From: Monarcha castaneiventris obscurior
Taxonomy: Eukaryota; Chordata; Aves; Passeriformes; Monarchidae
NCBI GenBank assembly: GCA_026261815.1
Contig: JAMPIT010000174.1
Location: 4,278,001-4,342,000, forward strand
Direction: 5' to 3'
DNA length: 64,000 nt
The first letter of the stretch is position 1, and each line of letters begins with the position of its first letter. Of the stretch, positions 10,878-24,100 are shown one piece after another. The notes beneath the pieces are model-generated. The model ran no database searches, was not told where the DNA came from, and was given only the letters and a program-made list of their open reading frames with translations. The position numbers and the translations under genes were made by a program.

Positions 10878-13800
10878 ATAGCCCACCCAGGGTAACACAG
10901 GAGCCTGTAGGCAGCTCCCACTCAGTACGGGGATTGTATTTAGGCAAAAAGGTGGGAAGAAGTTCTCCTGTAAACACTTTTTTTTTTTTTCAACAGAATT
11001 TATTAATAGAACTGTTTTATTTTAAAACAATCCTGTAAAATCTCAAAAGACCTTCTCCTTTACAGTCTTAGCTCTGATAAATAGCATTTTAAGTGGTGCT
11101 CCACAGAGTGTGAGTACTCTCCTTATTGTGATGACAATGAACCAGCACTTGCAGCTGCAACACAGTAACCAATGTTCCATATGTTCCAGATGAAATTACA
11201 GTCTTTAGAAATGAAAACATTTCTACTAATATTTCTGATGTTATTAGTACTTTATCCAGAATACAGGATTGTAAACTTACCATTTTATTTTTTAAAAACA
11301 TTTCATATATGTCCTAAAATGAAGGGTGAAAGTAGAATTTTTTGACTAAGCTTCAAGTGCACTCCATACTTCTAAATTTCAGGATGGTGAAAAAAATGCT
11401 TAAGTGTGAACTAACTGCCCAGCTTTTCAAAAATACATCATCCTTATTATTTCCTTGTTTCTGGTACTATTTTTAAGAGCTACATACCTAATATATGGAA
11501 ATCTTTGATAATGTCACCATGTCTTGCTCACATGACCACAAACTGGAACCTTCACCTGTTAACTGACATTTAACAGAAGCATCTACCTACAATAATTACT
11601 GACTCTCATACAAATTTGCTATGGAAGCTCATTTAAAGTGAAGTCCAGATCAGGGTAAAAAGATCTCAGTGCAATCCACTCTCTCTTAAGTCATTCCAAA
11701 CATAGCTATTCAATTAGATAATGAAATATATACATGCATTACTTTCTCACACACTAAGTGCCTCTTCTGAAGGAATTCACAAATCCTGGCAGCTGAAAAG
11801 ACTTGCATATTTAGGAGGAGCAACACTGTAAAAGTGTTAAGAAAGTTTAAATGTAGAAGTTCTAAAGTCAAATTTAGTTCTTACGTCTCTATGAATCCTG
11901 ACTAAGCCACAGACAACAGGGAAATACTCCAGATGTCTAGTAAACAAAGATCAGGCTCTAAGACAAAAAACTCTCATAACAATTCCAGCAACTTCTATCT
12001 CCTCTAAAATATGCAATTACTTAGGTGTTGCGAGAGGTCTTGGGTACCCTTTTTTGTTCCCAAAGTCAACACTACAACTGATTTTTTAAAATCTTTTTAC
12101 TTTTACCTGCTCTATAAGCAGGTATATCTAGTAATTATTTTTCTTTATCTTAGATGCTTGAGGAGAAATGTTCCTATCTTAAGGGAAGCATACTGTCTGT
12201 GAAAAGTCTCTCCCCTCATCTGCATGGTAATTAAGCACTACTCAAGGTGCTATCAGAGAGTGTACAAGAACAGGGTTACAAGGCAACATGTCACAATTGC
12301 AACTCGGGAACAATTGCAAGGGACTGGAGTGCTGGACTGGAAATTTAATGCTAAGTTTTTTCATGAAAACTTTTCCATACAGTTCACATTGCTTTTACAG
12401 GCTGTGATACAGTATTCCTAGTTTCTTTTCATAAAAGGGATGTTTTATAAAAGAAGGACAGTCAAAATACAGAAGTATCAAGGAAGAAAACCTTGCAGAA
12501 TATAAAAGACACTACAATACCTTGAGTACTCACTGTCAGACAAACAACAGCTCCAGCAAACAGTTCTCTGTTAATTTCCTAAATGACACATTCAAGAAAC
12601 AAAAGCCGAATAAAAGGAGTCATCAGTTCAGCATTTAAGAAGAACACATTTGATAGTATATTTTTAAATGAAATCTCCTCCTCCAATAAAAGTGCCATGT
12701 TGCAATCTAGTTAAATCTATTCACAGTACTCAACATTGATCATCTCATTCTTCTCCTGTAAAAAATCTCTAGAGGACATATAATGACAGTGTAATCAACA
12801 TTTAAATGAATTCACAAGACATTGTCTAATCATGTAAAGACCAGGAAAGATGTAACAATAAGCAGCATAGAAACTGTCTTCACTATCCTGTATGGATGAG
12901 TTTCCTAAAAGTAACTATCTCAAAGTTGTAAGCAAAATTAATTAATAGAGGGATAATGGAGATAAACAGCACTTACAAGCTTATTCAGACTGATGCTGAG
13001 TCTCCTCATCTTCCATATCATTCATTAAGGTGAAGGCACTAAGCAGGATTAGTATGCAAGATGATTATTCACTTATACATTTCATCCATATCCTGGTGTT
13101 CATTCTATCTCGTCACATAAGAAAATCTAGAACACACCTACTTTTCATTTTGAATATGAACTGAATTTTTTTTTGAAAATTCATTTGTTCAAAACAATAA
13201 AGTTACAGATTTTAAAGCCATATTTTAAGATGAAAAATAGATATACATCAAAACCACTGATATAATTCATCCATCAAGATCCCTGTAACTAAACTCCCAC
13301 CATACAAAAAAAATCCTAAAATAAGGATTACATTTTGCATCCAAACCTTGAAAGCCCAGAGGATCTATCTGATTGCACCAGAGAAAAGGATGCTAATCTA
13401 GCATTCAGGATCTTTAGTCTTTATCATCCCTCAGTGAAATCCACAGAGCTGCTAGTTCCATTTAGAGAGCTACTAACTGTATTGCCTCAGAGGAGCAGTT
13501 TCTGGAAAGTCAAGTTTCAAGCTCTGTAAGACTCATAAATCAGTATCAACTCCTTATACTATACCCTGACATAAATGGGAAAAGCCCCTACACTGTCATT
13601 ACCCTTTCTTCTATTAAAAGTGTGTATAAAGAAAATACCCTACTTTAGCAATATGCATGGTATGCTTTGACTGCCATTCCTCATACTGACATTATTCCCC
13701 TCTGGTCCTCTCAAAATTTATTTTCTTATCTGTAGTCTTACAAGTGAATTGTAAATTTTCTGAAAGGCAGTATCAGTATCAACCACTTGTTCAGTACCTA

Positions 13801-14194
13801 AAATGAAATCAAGGTCCTATTCCATGACTGTACCAAGTACACAACATATTTGCACAAGGCAGACTTTTAAATCTTTACATTAAGTGACATATTTGTCACT
13901 TTAGCATGCAAAATAGATGAACATTTTTCTTGTTTCATTATAAAGAGAACTAAATCTAGGCTTACGTGATGAGACAACAGAAAGGGAACAGACATTTCCA
14001 GTGTTTAGAACAGAAAGTGTTTCTCTCATGTAGTATTCATTAGGGACAAAAGAGAGTCAGTTATCACATCCAATAAAAAATATTTGTAGACTATCCAGAG
14101 AGAAATCTTGTCCTAGGCAATAGCAATTCTCAGTTTAAACTTTGGAAATCTAATCTTCTTGAGCCTTCAACAATTTTACATGAATGTATAAAAT
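10878..14194. other. Intronic AT-rich sequence, nothing recognised
   Basis: Contains an 11-base T run (about 10979-10990) and ordinary AT-rich intron sequence. No exon or repeat family was recognised. Confidence 0.6.
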
Positions 14195-14994
14195 TTAGCA
14201 AGAGCAAGTTCTGGATTCTCCACCTGGGATTGAAAAATCCTGGTTATACATAGAAACTGGGGAATGAGAGGCCAGAGAGCCACCCCACAGAAAGGGACCT
14301 GGAGGTCCTGGCCGATGACAAGCTGAACCTGAGTCAGCAGTGCCCTGGCAGCCAGGAGGGCCAAGCGTGTCCTGGGGGTGCATCAGGCACAGCATCCCCA
14401 GCTGGGCAAGGGAGGGGATTGTCCTGCTCTGCTCTGCACTGGGGCAGCCTCACCCCAGTGAGAGTCCTGGGGACAGTTTTAGGTGCCACAAAGGATATAA
14501 AGCTTTTAGAAAGCATCCAAAGGAGGACTAGAAGATGCTGAAGGGTCTGGAGGAGAAGCTATTAAAAGACTGGCTGAGGACACTTTGTTTGTTGGGCCTG
14601 GAGAAGAGGAGACTGAGAGGAGACATCATTGCAGTTACTACAAATTCCCCAGAAGGGTAAGTGGAGGGGCAAGTGCTGACCTCTACTCTCTGTTGACCAG
14701 TGATAGGACAGAAAGAAATGGAATAAAGCTGCATCTGAGGAAATTCAGATTGGACATAAGGAAAAGGTTCTTCACTGAGAGAGTGTCCAATCACTGGAAC
14801 AGTCTCCCCTGGAAAGTGGTTGTGGCACCAAGCCAGTCAGAGTCCAAGGAGTGTCTGGACAATACTCTTGGCCATATCGTTTGGTTTTAGGTAGTCCTGC
14901 AAGGACCAGAGAATGGGACTCAGTGATCCTTATGGGTCCCTCCTCATTTTATATATTCGATAATGCTATGATTCTATGATGCTATGATTCCATT
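14195..14994 (+). mobile_element. CR1 LINE, 3' part with end of ORF2 and 3' tail
   Basis: About 800 bp in sense orientation. It carries the CR1 blocks for tailing end of reverse transcriptase: AAAGGGACCTGGAGGTCCTG, CTGCTCTGCACTGGGGCAGC and GAGAAGAGGAGACTGAGAGG. The last coding part reads GGASADLYSLLTSDRTERNG, then RLDIRKRFFTERVSNHWNSL in one frame from 14655 to 14890, characteristic of the CR1 ORF2 C-terminus. The upstream part is split among frames and so broken. It ends in the CR1 octamer-type tail, GCTATGATTCTATGATGCTA. One of the best preserved CR1 tails in the window. Confidence 0.95.
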
Positions 14995-17628
14995 TTGACA
15001 GATTTTTTTTCCTTTGCACTGCTACTACCAGCTTCATGATTGTTCTCCATAAAAGGAAAAGCCAGTATTTGTAATGAATGATGCTATTAAACTAGGAAAA
15101 CTATTTGGAGAGTCAATACATGTAGCACATACTTAAAAACCATACAGAAAACATAAATAACAAGATGTATGTTATCTTTGTGTAATCTATTGGTTTTATT
15201 AAATTCTGCTTAAACACTGAGAAAGAAGAGGCTAAACTAGCCAAAGAGGATTATTGCCATAAGAAAGAACAAGAAGGATTAATTTAAAAATGTCCAGAAA
15301 AAAATGATAGTGTTTCAGAAGATATTGCTCTATAGTTTGGCAAGCTGGTAGCCTGAATCACTGAAAAATAAGTAATTGCCTCCTTGGCTTCGAGTGCTAC
15401 ATCTGTTTAATTGACTATCCTCTGTCCTTTGTCATTTCAAAAATTCTAAACACACAATTAAATAGTTTCTAGCAGACAGCCAAGCTTATCTATTCCTCAG
15501 AAGATACCAGGTAGCTTTATGTGTTTTTACATCTTATGCAGACAAAAAAATGACTATTTTTTTGGTAAGACAGCTGTGCAGCAAATAATAGGTACTTTCC
15601 ATCAGTGAATAGACAGACTCATAGTTAAAGAAAATTCTATTGTACATCAATCAGTTCAGGTGGGATGAGCTTCCCTTTTTCCTTCCTTCATTACTGTCTC
15701 CTATGTGCTGAGGTATTCTGTTTAAAATGTTCTTAGAAAGAATCACTGAACCATGTAGCTTGCATGAAGTGCACACGCTACAGCAGTAAGCTGACAGTTT
15801 GGTGAAGTTATAAATATAGTCTATGCAAGAGCATCAGTGCTGGCTTATACATGCTGGATTCTTACAACATTTGTGCCTAATACTGATTTAATGCACAATA
15901 TTTATGATTCTCATTTAGCACAGTGATGGATGCATAAATAAGCTCAGATCAGCAGCTAAAATATTTTTTGACACAAATTGTCCCCTTAATTGAGATTGGC
16001 CTCATTAACATTGATACGACTTTCTTATCAAGAGTAGTTTATATGTATCAAGTCTATCATGGTATTTATTTCCTCTATTTCACTGTTTGTCCCAACTGAT
16101 CTGCTTCTGCTAACTAGATATGATAAAAAAGGTCCTTAGTCCTATCCAGGGCTTTTATCAATACCCACAAAACGTTTTACAAAGAAGGTTTAGCATTGTG
16201 ATCTCCATTGCTATCCACAGAGAAACTTACACACAGATAAGTCAAGTGCCTTTTAAAGTATGCTCTACACACAAATCAGAGAGCTAAGCTAACAGGACTG
16301 GAGTCTCAGTCCTGTGCTATATTAAGACAGCTATGTTCTCTCCCCAAGAGATGGAAAAAACCAAAATCAGGTGGCTAATTACAAGTAACCACAGACAACC
16401 AATAATCCTTGAATAATCCAGTTTCAAGGCCCCTGAATTATTAGATTCATAGATTTCTTGTAAGGCTCTGAAGTAATTAAAGCCTAACTTAGAAGCTAAG
16501 CGATCTTCAGCTGAAATCCTATGAATAGATTAGCTTGAGAACATAATGTATGATGACTATTAATGTACTATTTTGCTGTTTGAGCAGCAAGTGTCATTCA
16601 GCAAAACCTTACCCAAATTGTACATGTAATAGATTCACATCATCTTTACAAAGCTAAGGCTAATGTTAGAGGAAAGCACCAAAAAATGTGATTTAATCTC
16701 TTACTCTATCAATGACAACATGAGATGCAGTAATTGACAGAACACAGTCAGATACTTCAAGGCTCCAAGGCGTGAAGATCTGGGAGTCTTTCCATAAATT
16801 AGGAACTGGAGCACTGTCTGATGAGGGCAGTGTAGTAACAAGAATATGAACTTGTTACTTTTCCACCATTTTTAAACAAAGATTCTCCATAATTTGGAAA
16901 GAAATCTTAAGATTTAAGGTCTTCTGGAATTATTAAACTACTGTTAATTTTGTATGTTGTAAGACAAAATACCCTTGGAAATGTACTATCGTGTCTAAAG
17001 TAAGTTATACATCCTTGAAACTACCTGGAATCTCTCCATTGACCATGCAGGGAGCAGAGACCATTTATCAGACTCATATTTAAACTGTGTGTTGAGCAAC
17101 AAAATATTTATACCATAACCATTGGACTCTATTTTAAAGGAATGTTCACTAACTCATCTCTGTGTTTGAGCTCATTAAAACCCTCATCATTTAATCAGAA
17201 AATAAGAGATTGTTTATTCTAATTCAAATTGGACTCAACCTAAGAATTTATTTTGAATAATCACAGTCACAGGGTTTCTGTCATTCACTAAGGCTAGAGC
17301 CTCCTTGTGAGCCATTGAGTACAATTAAGTGTGAATTTTATGCAATTTGACAAGAATAATATCTATCTTTGCAAAAATTCTTGATCTTTTTTTTTCTACT
17401 TTCTGCATCCCTTTTATGTAGATTTTCAGTGCACATTTTTAAAGAAAGCACAATTCTGTTCAAAAATGCCCCATCATTTTTAGCAAGACTATAAGGCTAG
17501 AGCCACTTTGGAGCACAGTTTAAACAGACCAGTGCTTGGGTTTGTCATAGCCCTTCCTTTTGAGGAAATCTTTTTTTGCTGAGCATCTGTTACAGAGCTT
17601 TCACAATACAGAACCCAGGAACTGAGAC
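14995..17628. other. Intronic AT-rich sequence, unique-looking
   Basis: No repeat family is recognised. Two parts (about 15850-16060 and 17100-17370) have the look of conserved non-coding DNA: evenly mixed composition, many TAATT/ATTA cores and no simple repeats. That is an impression only. Confidence 0.5.
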
Positions 17629-18132
17629 ATGAACAAGGAGCAGTATCTGCTTACATTACTAGCAGCAGCATCCACAACAAATGCCTTAGGGAAGATGGAA
17701 ATGTGTATTGCTCTCCCAAGCTTATCTTCCCGCCTGCCCAGATACGCAACTTCGCACTCCATGGCGACACATTTTCTATATTCCTTCCTCCTCTCCCAAG
17801 AGAATCTGATGTCAAATGGGGCCAACATGGTCCATCTGCTCAAGAAGGAGCAAAGAAAAATAAAAAAGCTAAGCTTCACAAAAGTTAGCAGAAAACCATC
17901 ACAGCTATGGATTCTGTTTGGAGCATTTGTTCCTTATCTGTGTTGTGGTGCCTCTTCAGTGAAAGAAACCAGTTATACGCTTTCAGATATGAGCCTCATG
18001 ACTGACTCACTTCTCTGCTCTAGTCACAAATTCTGTATCTTCTCATGCCTTCTGTTTGCTATTCTAAACGTCACCAAGCCTTTTGTTCCCTTCCCATTTG
18101 GAGGTCCTGACTCTCCAGTTAGGACCAGTTAG
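17629..18132 (+). other. Unexplained 167-codon open frame
   Basis: The frame begins with a true ATG (GACATGA, A at -3) and runs 167 codons to TAG. It is the longest open frame outside the CpG island. The predicted peptide starts MNKEQYLLTLLAAASTTNAL. It has a basic stretch (KKEQRKIKKL, about residues 71-80) and two hydrophobic stretches (around LWILFGAFVPYLCC and CIFSCLLFAIL). I recognise no family. Local GC is higher than in the flanking intron. No polyadenylation signal or splice context was identified, and the frame runs antisense to TAFA5. It may be a chance frame, a retrocopy too diverged to recognise, or a small exon of an antisense RNA. Confidence 0.2.
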
Positions 18133-21100
18133 GAATTTCCTAACTCGTGGTATCATTAAGACTAGTCAGGTTTACTTTCATATTAAGAAACTTTCTTTAA
18201 GAAACTTGTGTCCTTTTCTAGAGAGCAAAAGACTAGGGGGGATCTCATTTCTAAACATATAACGCAAATGTTATGTAGTTCAAATTTAAAAATTAAAAAA
18301 CCATTTCAATTAGCATAAATGTTCAAAGAATTCTTCATGCCTATGTAAGAAACTATCACTTCTGGTCTAATAGCTATGGCTCTGAAAATATGCAGGTGAT
18401 GAAATATTTCTAAATTTCCATTAGAAGCTTAGATCACAATTGCAGTTTAATGAAAGACTAGAATTAACAGCACTGAAATGCAAAATTATACTAGAAGACT
18501 CTTTATATTACACCAACAATGAGGTGAGATTATATAAGCTTTTGAGGCAGCATACTGTTGGGTCCAATTTTTCAGCTGTGCCTTGCAAAGATGAGAAAAA
18601 AACCCAATTATATCTCTGGTGCACTGCTAAGGAGCACAGCATACATATAGTTAAAGTGAATAGGAACAATAGGTCAGCATGATAGAACTTGTCAGGAAAG
18701 AAAAGCTAGGAAATGTGGAGGTCTACAAAACTAAAGTATATATATCATCCCTGAAATGATCTTTGGACTCATGCATTATATTTAAAAAAAAAAAAAAAGT
18801 ATAAAAGAGAGGCAAAATAACAGAGAGCAACATAAAAGTGATAGAATTTGCAACCACAGTAATTTGATTCAAACCCTGGAAAGCTTCAAAAGGTTCCAAG
18901 AATTAAACTTTATAAAACTTCGGCAGAAATTCAAAAATAATCTGATATCTGTTCTTTCTTCTGACACTGTCGCACTTTCAGACATGCATCCCTTATATTC
19001 AGGTAACATCAAGAGTGAGAGAAAATTTAAGCCAACTGACCGCTATCGCCTCAAAAGATTTCTCACTATATTATCCTATTATCTCCCAATAATCCTATAA
19101 AGCATCTCTCTTATTTGCAACATAAGAAGAAAGTTAGTAGACTGGTGATTCATGTGGTCTAGCACCATGCTGCTGACAATGGCTAGGTTCACCTTCTGTA
19201 AGAGGAAATTCTGCTCATAACAGATGCAGAATACACTGTCTGTGGAGGCCCCTCCACAGCTATCATAAGCTATGGATAGACTTTCCTTTTAAATTGTGAG
19301 GATTTAGACAAGTAATTTTATTTTTATTAGAATTAACAATGTTTACTTTTTCCATATAAAGAACAAACATGGTTTCAGTTTAATCCAGTTATCTATATCC
19401 TTAATTCCAACAACATAATTGTTGCAGTAAGTTGAATGGTTCATCATGTGCTATCTAAAAAAAAAGATTGTTTTATCCATTTTGATGGGTTTTTTCATTG
19501 TTGTTAAAAATTCATTCATTTTTTAATTATTAGCAAAGAAAGAAGAAACCATAATATATCCTCTATAAAAAAAAAAAAAAATCTTTTCTTTATACAAGTG
19601 CTGTGCTTTCCAGCATCTCTCCATGGCATGGTCAGTCCATCTTTGGTCAATATGCTGCCCCTCTTTTCTCTGTAATAATCATGAGCCCAGATCTGCAAAA
19701 GTATGCATGCAACTATTGCTGTGTTTGGATGTTAAATTCTCATTTATCTAATATGAAATAGGAACCAAAACATTCAAAGATTTCATTCTTTGTATTTTAG
19801 ATACTCAAGAAAAAATAATAAATAATTTGTAATTCATCCCACTGAAAGTAATTTGAGACAGATATCTGATTTACAGATTGTAAAACCAAAGAAGTAAAAA
19901 TATCTCAACTACTAATAACAATGAACAGCCTGGAGCAATTAATGATTTTTTTGATGACAAATAGAGGGAGTTTGACTATAATTTCAATCCCTCTGTCATA
20001 TTTTTCTTTCATATTTAATAGATTAGGACCATTGGCTGTTTTTTAGTTACAGCTCTAAAGATGTATTAGGATATGACAAGATCCAAGAAGCCATACTTTC
20101 ATTTAAAACTTATTCATCTTGTAAATATTCCTTTAGAATTTCTGGCTTTTATCATCAGTTTAATGAAGTCTAATGGACCTGTTATTATCCTTTCTCTTCA
20201 ATGGGGTGATAAGAATAAAATATAATTAAGTGTGCTTGAAATAAAGGAACAAAAGCTGACGACAGGAGAGAAAAATAAATAGATACAGCAATACTGCATG
20301 AATGAGAGGTCAGGCAAGCTGCAAATAGCTTTTCTGCAGGCACTCTAAAAGAGTCATCCTATGATTTGAAAGCTTATTCGTAAGACTTCTGCAGCCTTCT
20401 AAACTGGTTACATTCCCAATAGAGTCATGAATAAACCAAACCAAAACAAATATGAGTGAACCAGGTAAATTCATTCTTAAAAGAAAATCAAATCATATTT
20501 TACTGAGAGTAAGTTGGCTGTATGAAGCAATACTTGTGAAGGTGATGTTCATTTTTTGCACATTGTGACTGTGTTTTATTCAAATTAAGGTGATCTTACA
20601 TGAAAAATGATGTCTGATTAGTTTCCAGTAAGACAAAGAGAAAAATTTATATTAAATAGCTACTTTCAAGAGGTTGTCTCTATTTTGTTACATTTTATAA
20701 CTTTGCTATATTAATTATGCATTGGGTAGAGGACAAAATCTTAATTTGCAGAAAAATTATGAACAAGATAAGGACGCATATGCAAAACATGCATTCAAAA
20801 AAAAATAATCTATTTCTAGAGTCAGTCTTATTCTTGGAAGTTATCCTACACTCATAAGTTTCTACACTGTAGATTTCAAGGCATTATGTGAAAATGTTTT
20901 CCTTTTTTTCCTAAAAAACATGAAAAATTCAGTTTGGATTTGTATGACAAATGGGAAAAAATTTCTTGGAACTCTGTCAGAAATATCTAAACAAAATCTT
21001 TGATTTTATTTTTCACATTTTTGAATAAGGATAAAGCATTTAAGTTACTTAATAGATAGCATGACCTTTCCCTTTCTCATCTAACACTACAAAACACACA

Positions 21101-24100
21101 ATATATCTTGTGTTACACATTCCTCATTAATGAAATAAATAATTGGTTTATCACGAAACTATGACTTCCCATCAAAGTAGCAGAGCTTACAAAAAAAAGG
21201 TGAAAATTCATACTATGCTGTCTTTGTTCCTCAATTAAAGTGTGATATTTAATGATTTTATAACCCAACATCCTACAATAAAATTACTTATTATTATTTC
21301 CACACAGTCAAAAATAAGTATGGGTTTATAAAATAGAGGCAGGAAAAAAACCACAGGGTTTGCACATGAAGCAACAAGGACGACAAAATTTTAAGTCATT
21401 TTACTTTGAAAGATGATAATGAGCCTGATCAGGAGATGCATAGGAAAGTTATTGGTTTTCTCCTTTGATACTTTTAGCTGCACTACTTCTTAAAGAGAAG
21501 ACAATATCTGGACAATTAATCTTTGCTGTTATGTTATTTCTGCTCATCAATGAGATCAATTAAATGCACAAGAGAAATTTATTTAGTCTTTTGCATTCCA
21601 GAAAAGCAAAAGCTACCCAATTCCCCACACTTTTCTCCCTACACCACCCCTGGAAATTCTTTCTATATTTTTGTAATGCATGCTGCTCCTTCAGTTATTA
21701 AGTCCTTTGGTTTATCATTTCCACTATACAGGATCCACACTTTTCCTTGAAGCCTAAGGGAATTCTGCCAATAGAGTACAACTGAAAGTGCTGAGCAAAA
21801 TGAGCAGTGAACTGAATCTCTGCATAAAACTAAGTTGCCTGATCTTTTTTTACAAAGTATGAATTGGAAATAAGATAATGACATTTAGATTTCTACTTCA
21901 TGCTTCATAAGCAGTTTTTTTTGTCAGAAACAGAAAATAAGTATGTAATTAATGTCATTTTTCAGGAAAACATTGCTAAAATTTTTTGATTTATTTTCCC
22001 TTCTAATACATTGATAACTAAATTTAATCCAATTTTTTTCCATTGTCATATATACCTAAGCTCAATATAGTACCAAAATAATTTTTCAGCACCTTTTGTC
22101 TATTTCCCCCTTTAATCAAATAGCGGCATAAAGCAGACTATCAAGGTGGACAATGATATCTTCATAACTTCTTGGTTTGTATGATTTTGATACATGGTAC
22201 CACAGCAGGGCTCTTGGGCTGTCCTATGCAAGGATAATCAAATATTTGGTGAAGAATAAAAAGTTAGGCAACTCCTCCTTCCCTCCCTTTCAAACAACAG
22301 TGGAGCCACGTGGTTGTTCAAGCTTGTTATGCACAATCCTGTTGTTACAGGAAGAACTATTCCATAAGAAGATTAGATATTAGCTTAAGCTGCCTTGATA
22401 CAACTGAATAAGCATGAGCCTGCAGATATACAAATGCTAAATCTACTGGCATTATAATTTCTTAAGCATTCAGAAACCTCCGAGCTTTTCTAGATGGTAA
22501 AGCATCCTACTACACATAAGACCATTTCACAGACATATCAAATCTGTTTATTTTGAACACAAGCAGCATTGTTCAAGTTATAGTGTAATAAACAGATTAG
22601 GGCATTAGGCAACACAATTATTAAAAGTGTAAGATCCTCAAAATGAAGAAAAGAAATGAATGCCAAATCCTTTGTCAAACAAAAAAAAAGCAAGGTAATT
22701 CAAATTAAAATGCAAAGAAATTCAAATTAAATCTAGCTCAAAATAATTTACCTTTTGGCCTCATACATCAGTAATTTAGGTACCAGTTCAGAAAATAAAT
22801 AACACTTCAGGTTGAATGAAATTGCCATCTCTTTTGATCCAGTGTGGATTTTCAAATTTAAGCATAGTCATGTATTTAGGGCACATTGTTAAAGAACTGT
22901 TTGTTACAGCAAAGTAGAGACAGGAACTTTTAAGATTGCAACTCGGTCCCAGAAATCTGAATGTATTTCTTTTTTTTTTTTCAATTGTTCTCAACGGCTT
23001 ATGGGAGATTTGGCTCAATGCAAATAATATAAAGGGGTTATATGTAATTAAAATTGGATTAATTCTTTCAGTAGCAAAGGTAAAATTCAGACTACCCCCT
23101 TTATCAGAGTTTAACTAATAGAAGGTTATGTTATGCTATGCTGGACCTTGACACAGAGCTCTCTCACATCATTTTCATCATTTAAATCAATTCAATCTCT
23201 TTTGAGATCAACTTAATCAACTGCTATTATAAAGGAAAATATTACATCCAGAGTCAAAAAAAGTCAGTGATCCTTCCGGAGGAGAAGTTTTCTTTCCTGT
23301 AATATAAAGGTGACTATAGCTGTGTTTCTACCAGTGTGTACCAGTATTTCCATACTGAAGTACAAAGTCTGAAGACTAAGAACATGAAGTGCTTCAGTTT
23401 TTCATAAGAACAGATTTTGCAAGTACTACCAGAACCTGCAGAAACAAGGTTGGGGTGGAATGTGGATTGCTTTCAAAAACTTATGAAAATCTATTTATAG
23501 TCTCTTCCAATCAAAGGGACTTTACAGCTGCCCTCATTAGCTTTAGAATATTGTGCCAATAAACCCAACCCAGAAATTTTCTTACATTTAAACACCTTTA
23601 AGTTTCTATCACTTTCTGAACTTCACCAATAATAAAAATCAAGTTAAACATTGAGAAATCATAACATATTCAGGTTACAATATAACATAAGTGCAAGAAG
23701 CCCAGGCATCCTGTTCAAGCTCTTTGAGAAGAGCTAACTTGTTGGCAGGTATATGTCTCAGGAATACATATACCTCCATCTCTAGTCAACAAAGAACTTA
23801 AGAAAGAGCTACCTTTGTCTCAGTGGTAGAAATATCAGGCCTTAAGAAACTGAACAAAACAAACTGGTGAATATGGGAAACAAGAATAGATAATTTTCTC
23901 CTAGTTGCACTATTGTTCAAGTCATGTTTTAACTCAAAACAACCTTTTTGTAATATTTAGACTGTGTTGTCACAGAAATGAGGGAATATCATAGTGTGCT
24001 GTTCAGATAGCACAGAATTCAGCTCTAAAGGCAGTAACTTTTCTTATGTATTTGGATTTTCTGACATCCCTGCTATCTGTGGACACAGATGCTCAGGGTA

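Noticed and set aside
10591..10977. Six overlapping frames with CAVLC or STAQH repeats.
   Set aside because: They are translations of the CTGTG satellite, which has no stop in any frame.
14585..14890. 101-codon frame as a host gene.
   Set aside because: It is the C-terminus of CR1 ORF2 in a 5'-truncated copy.
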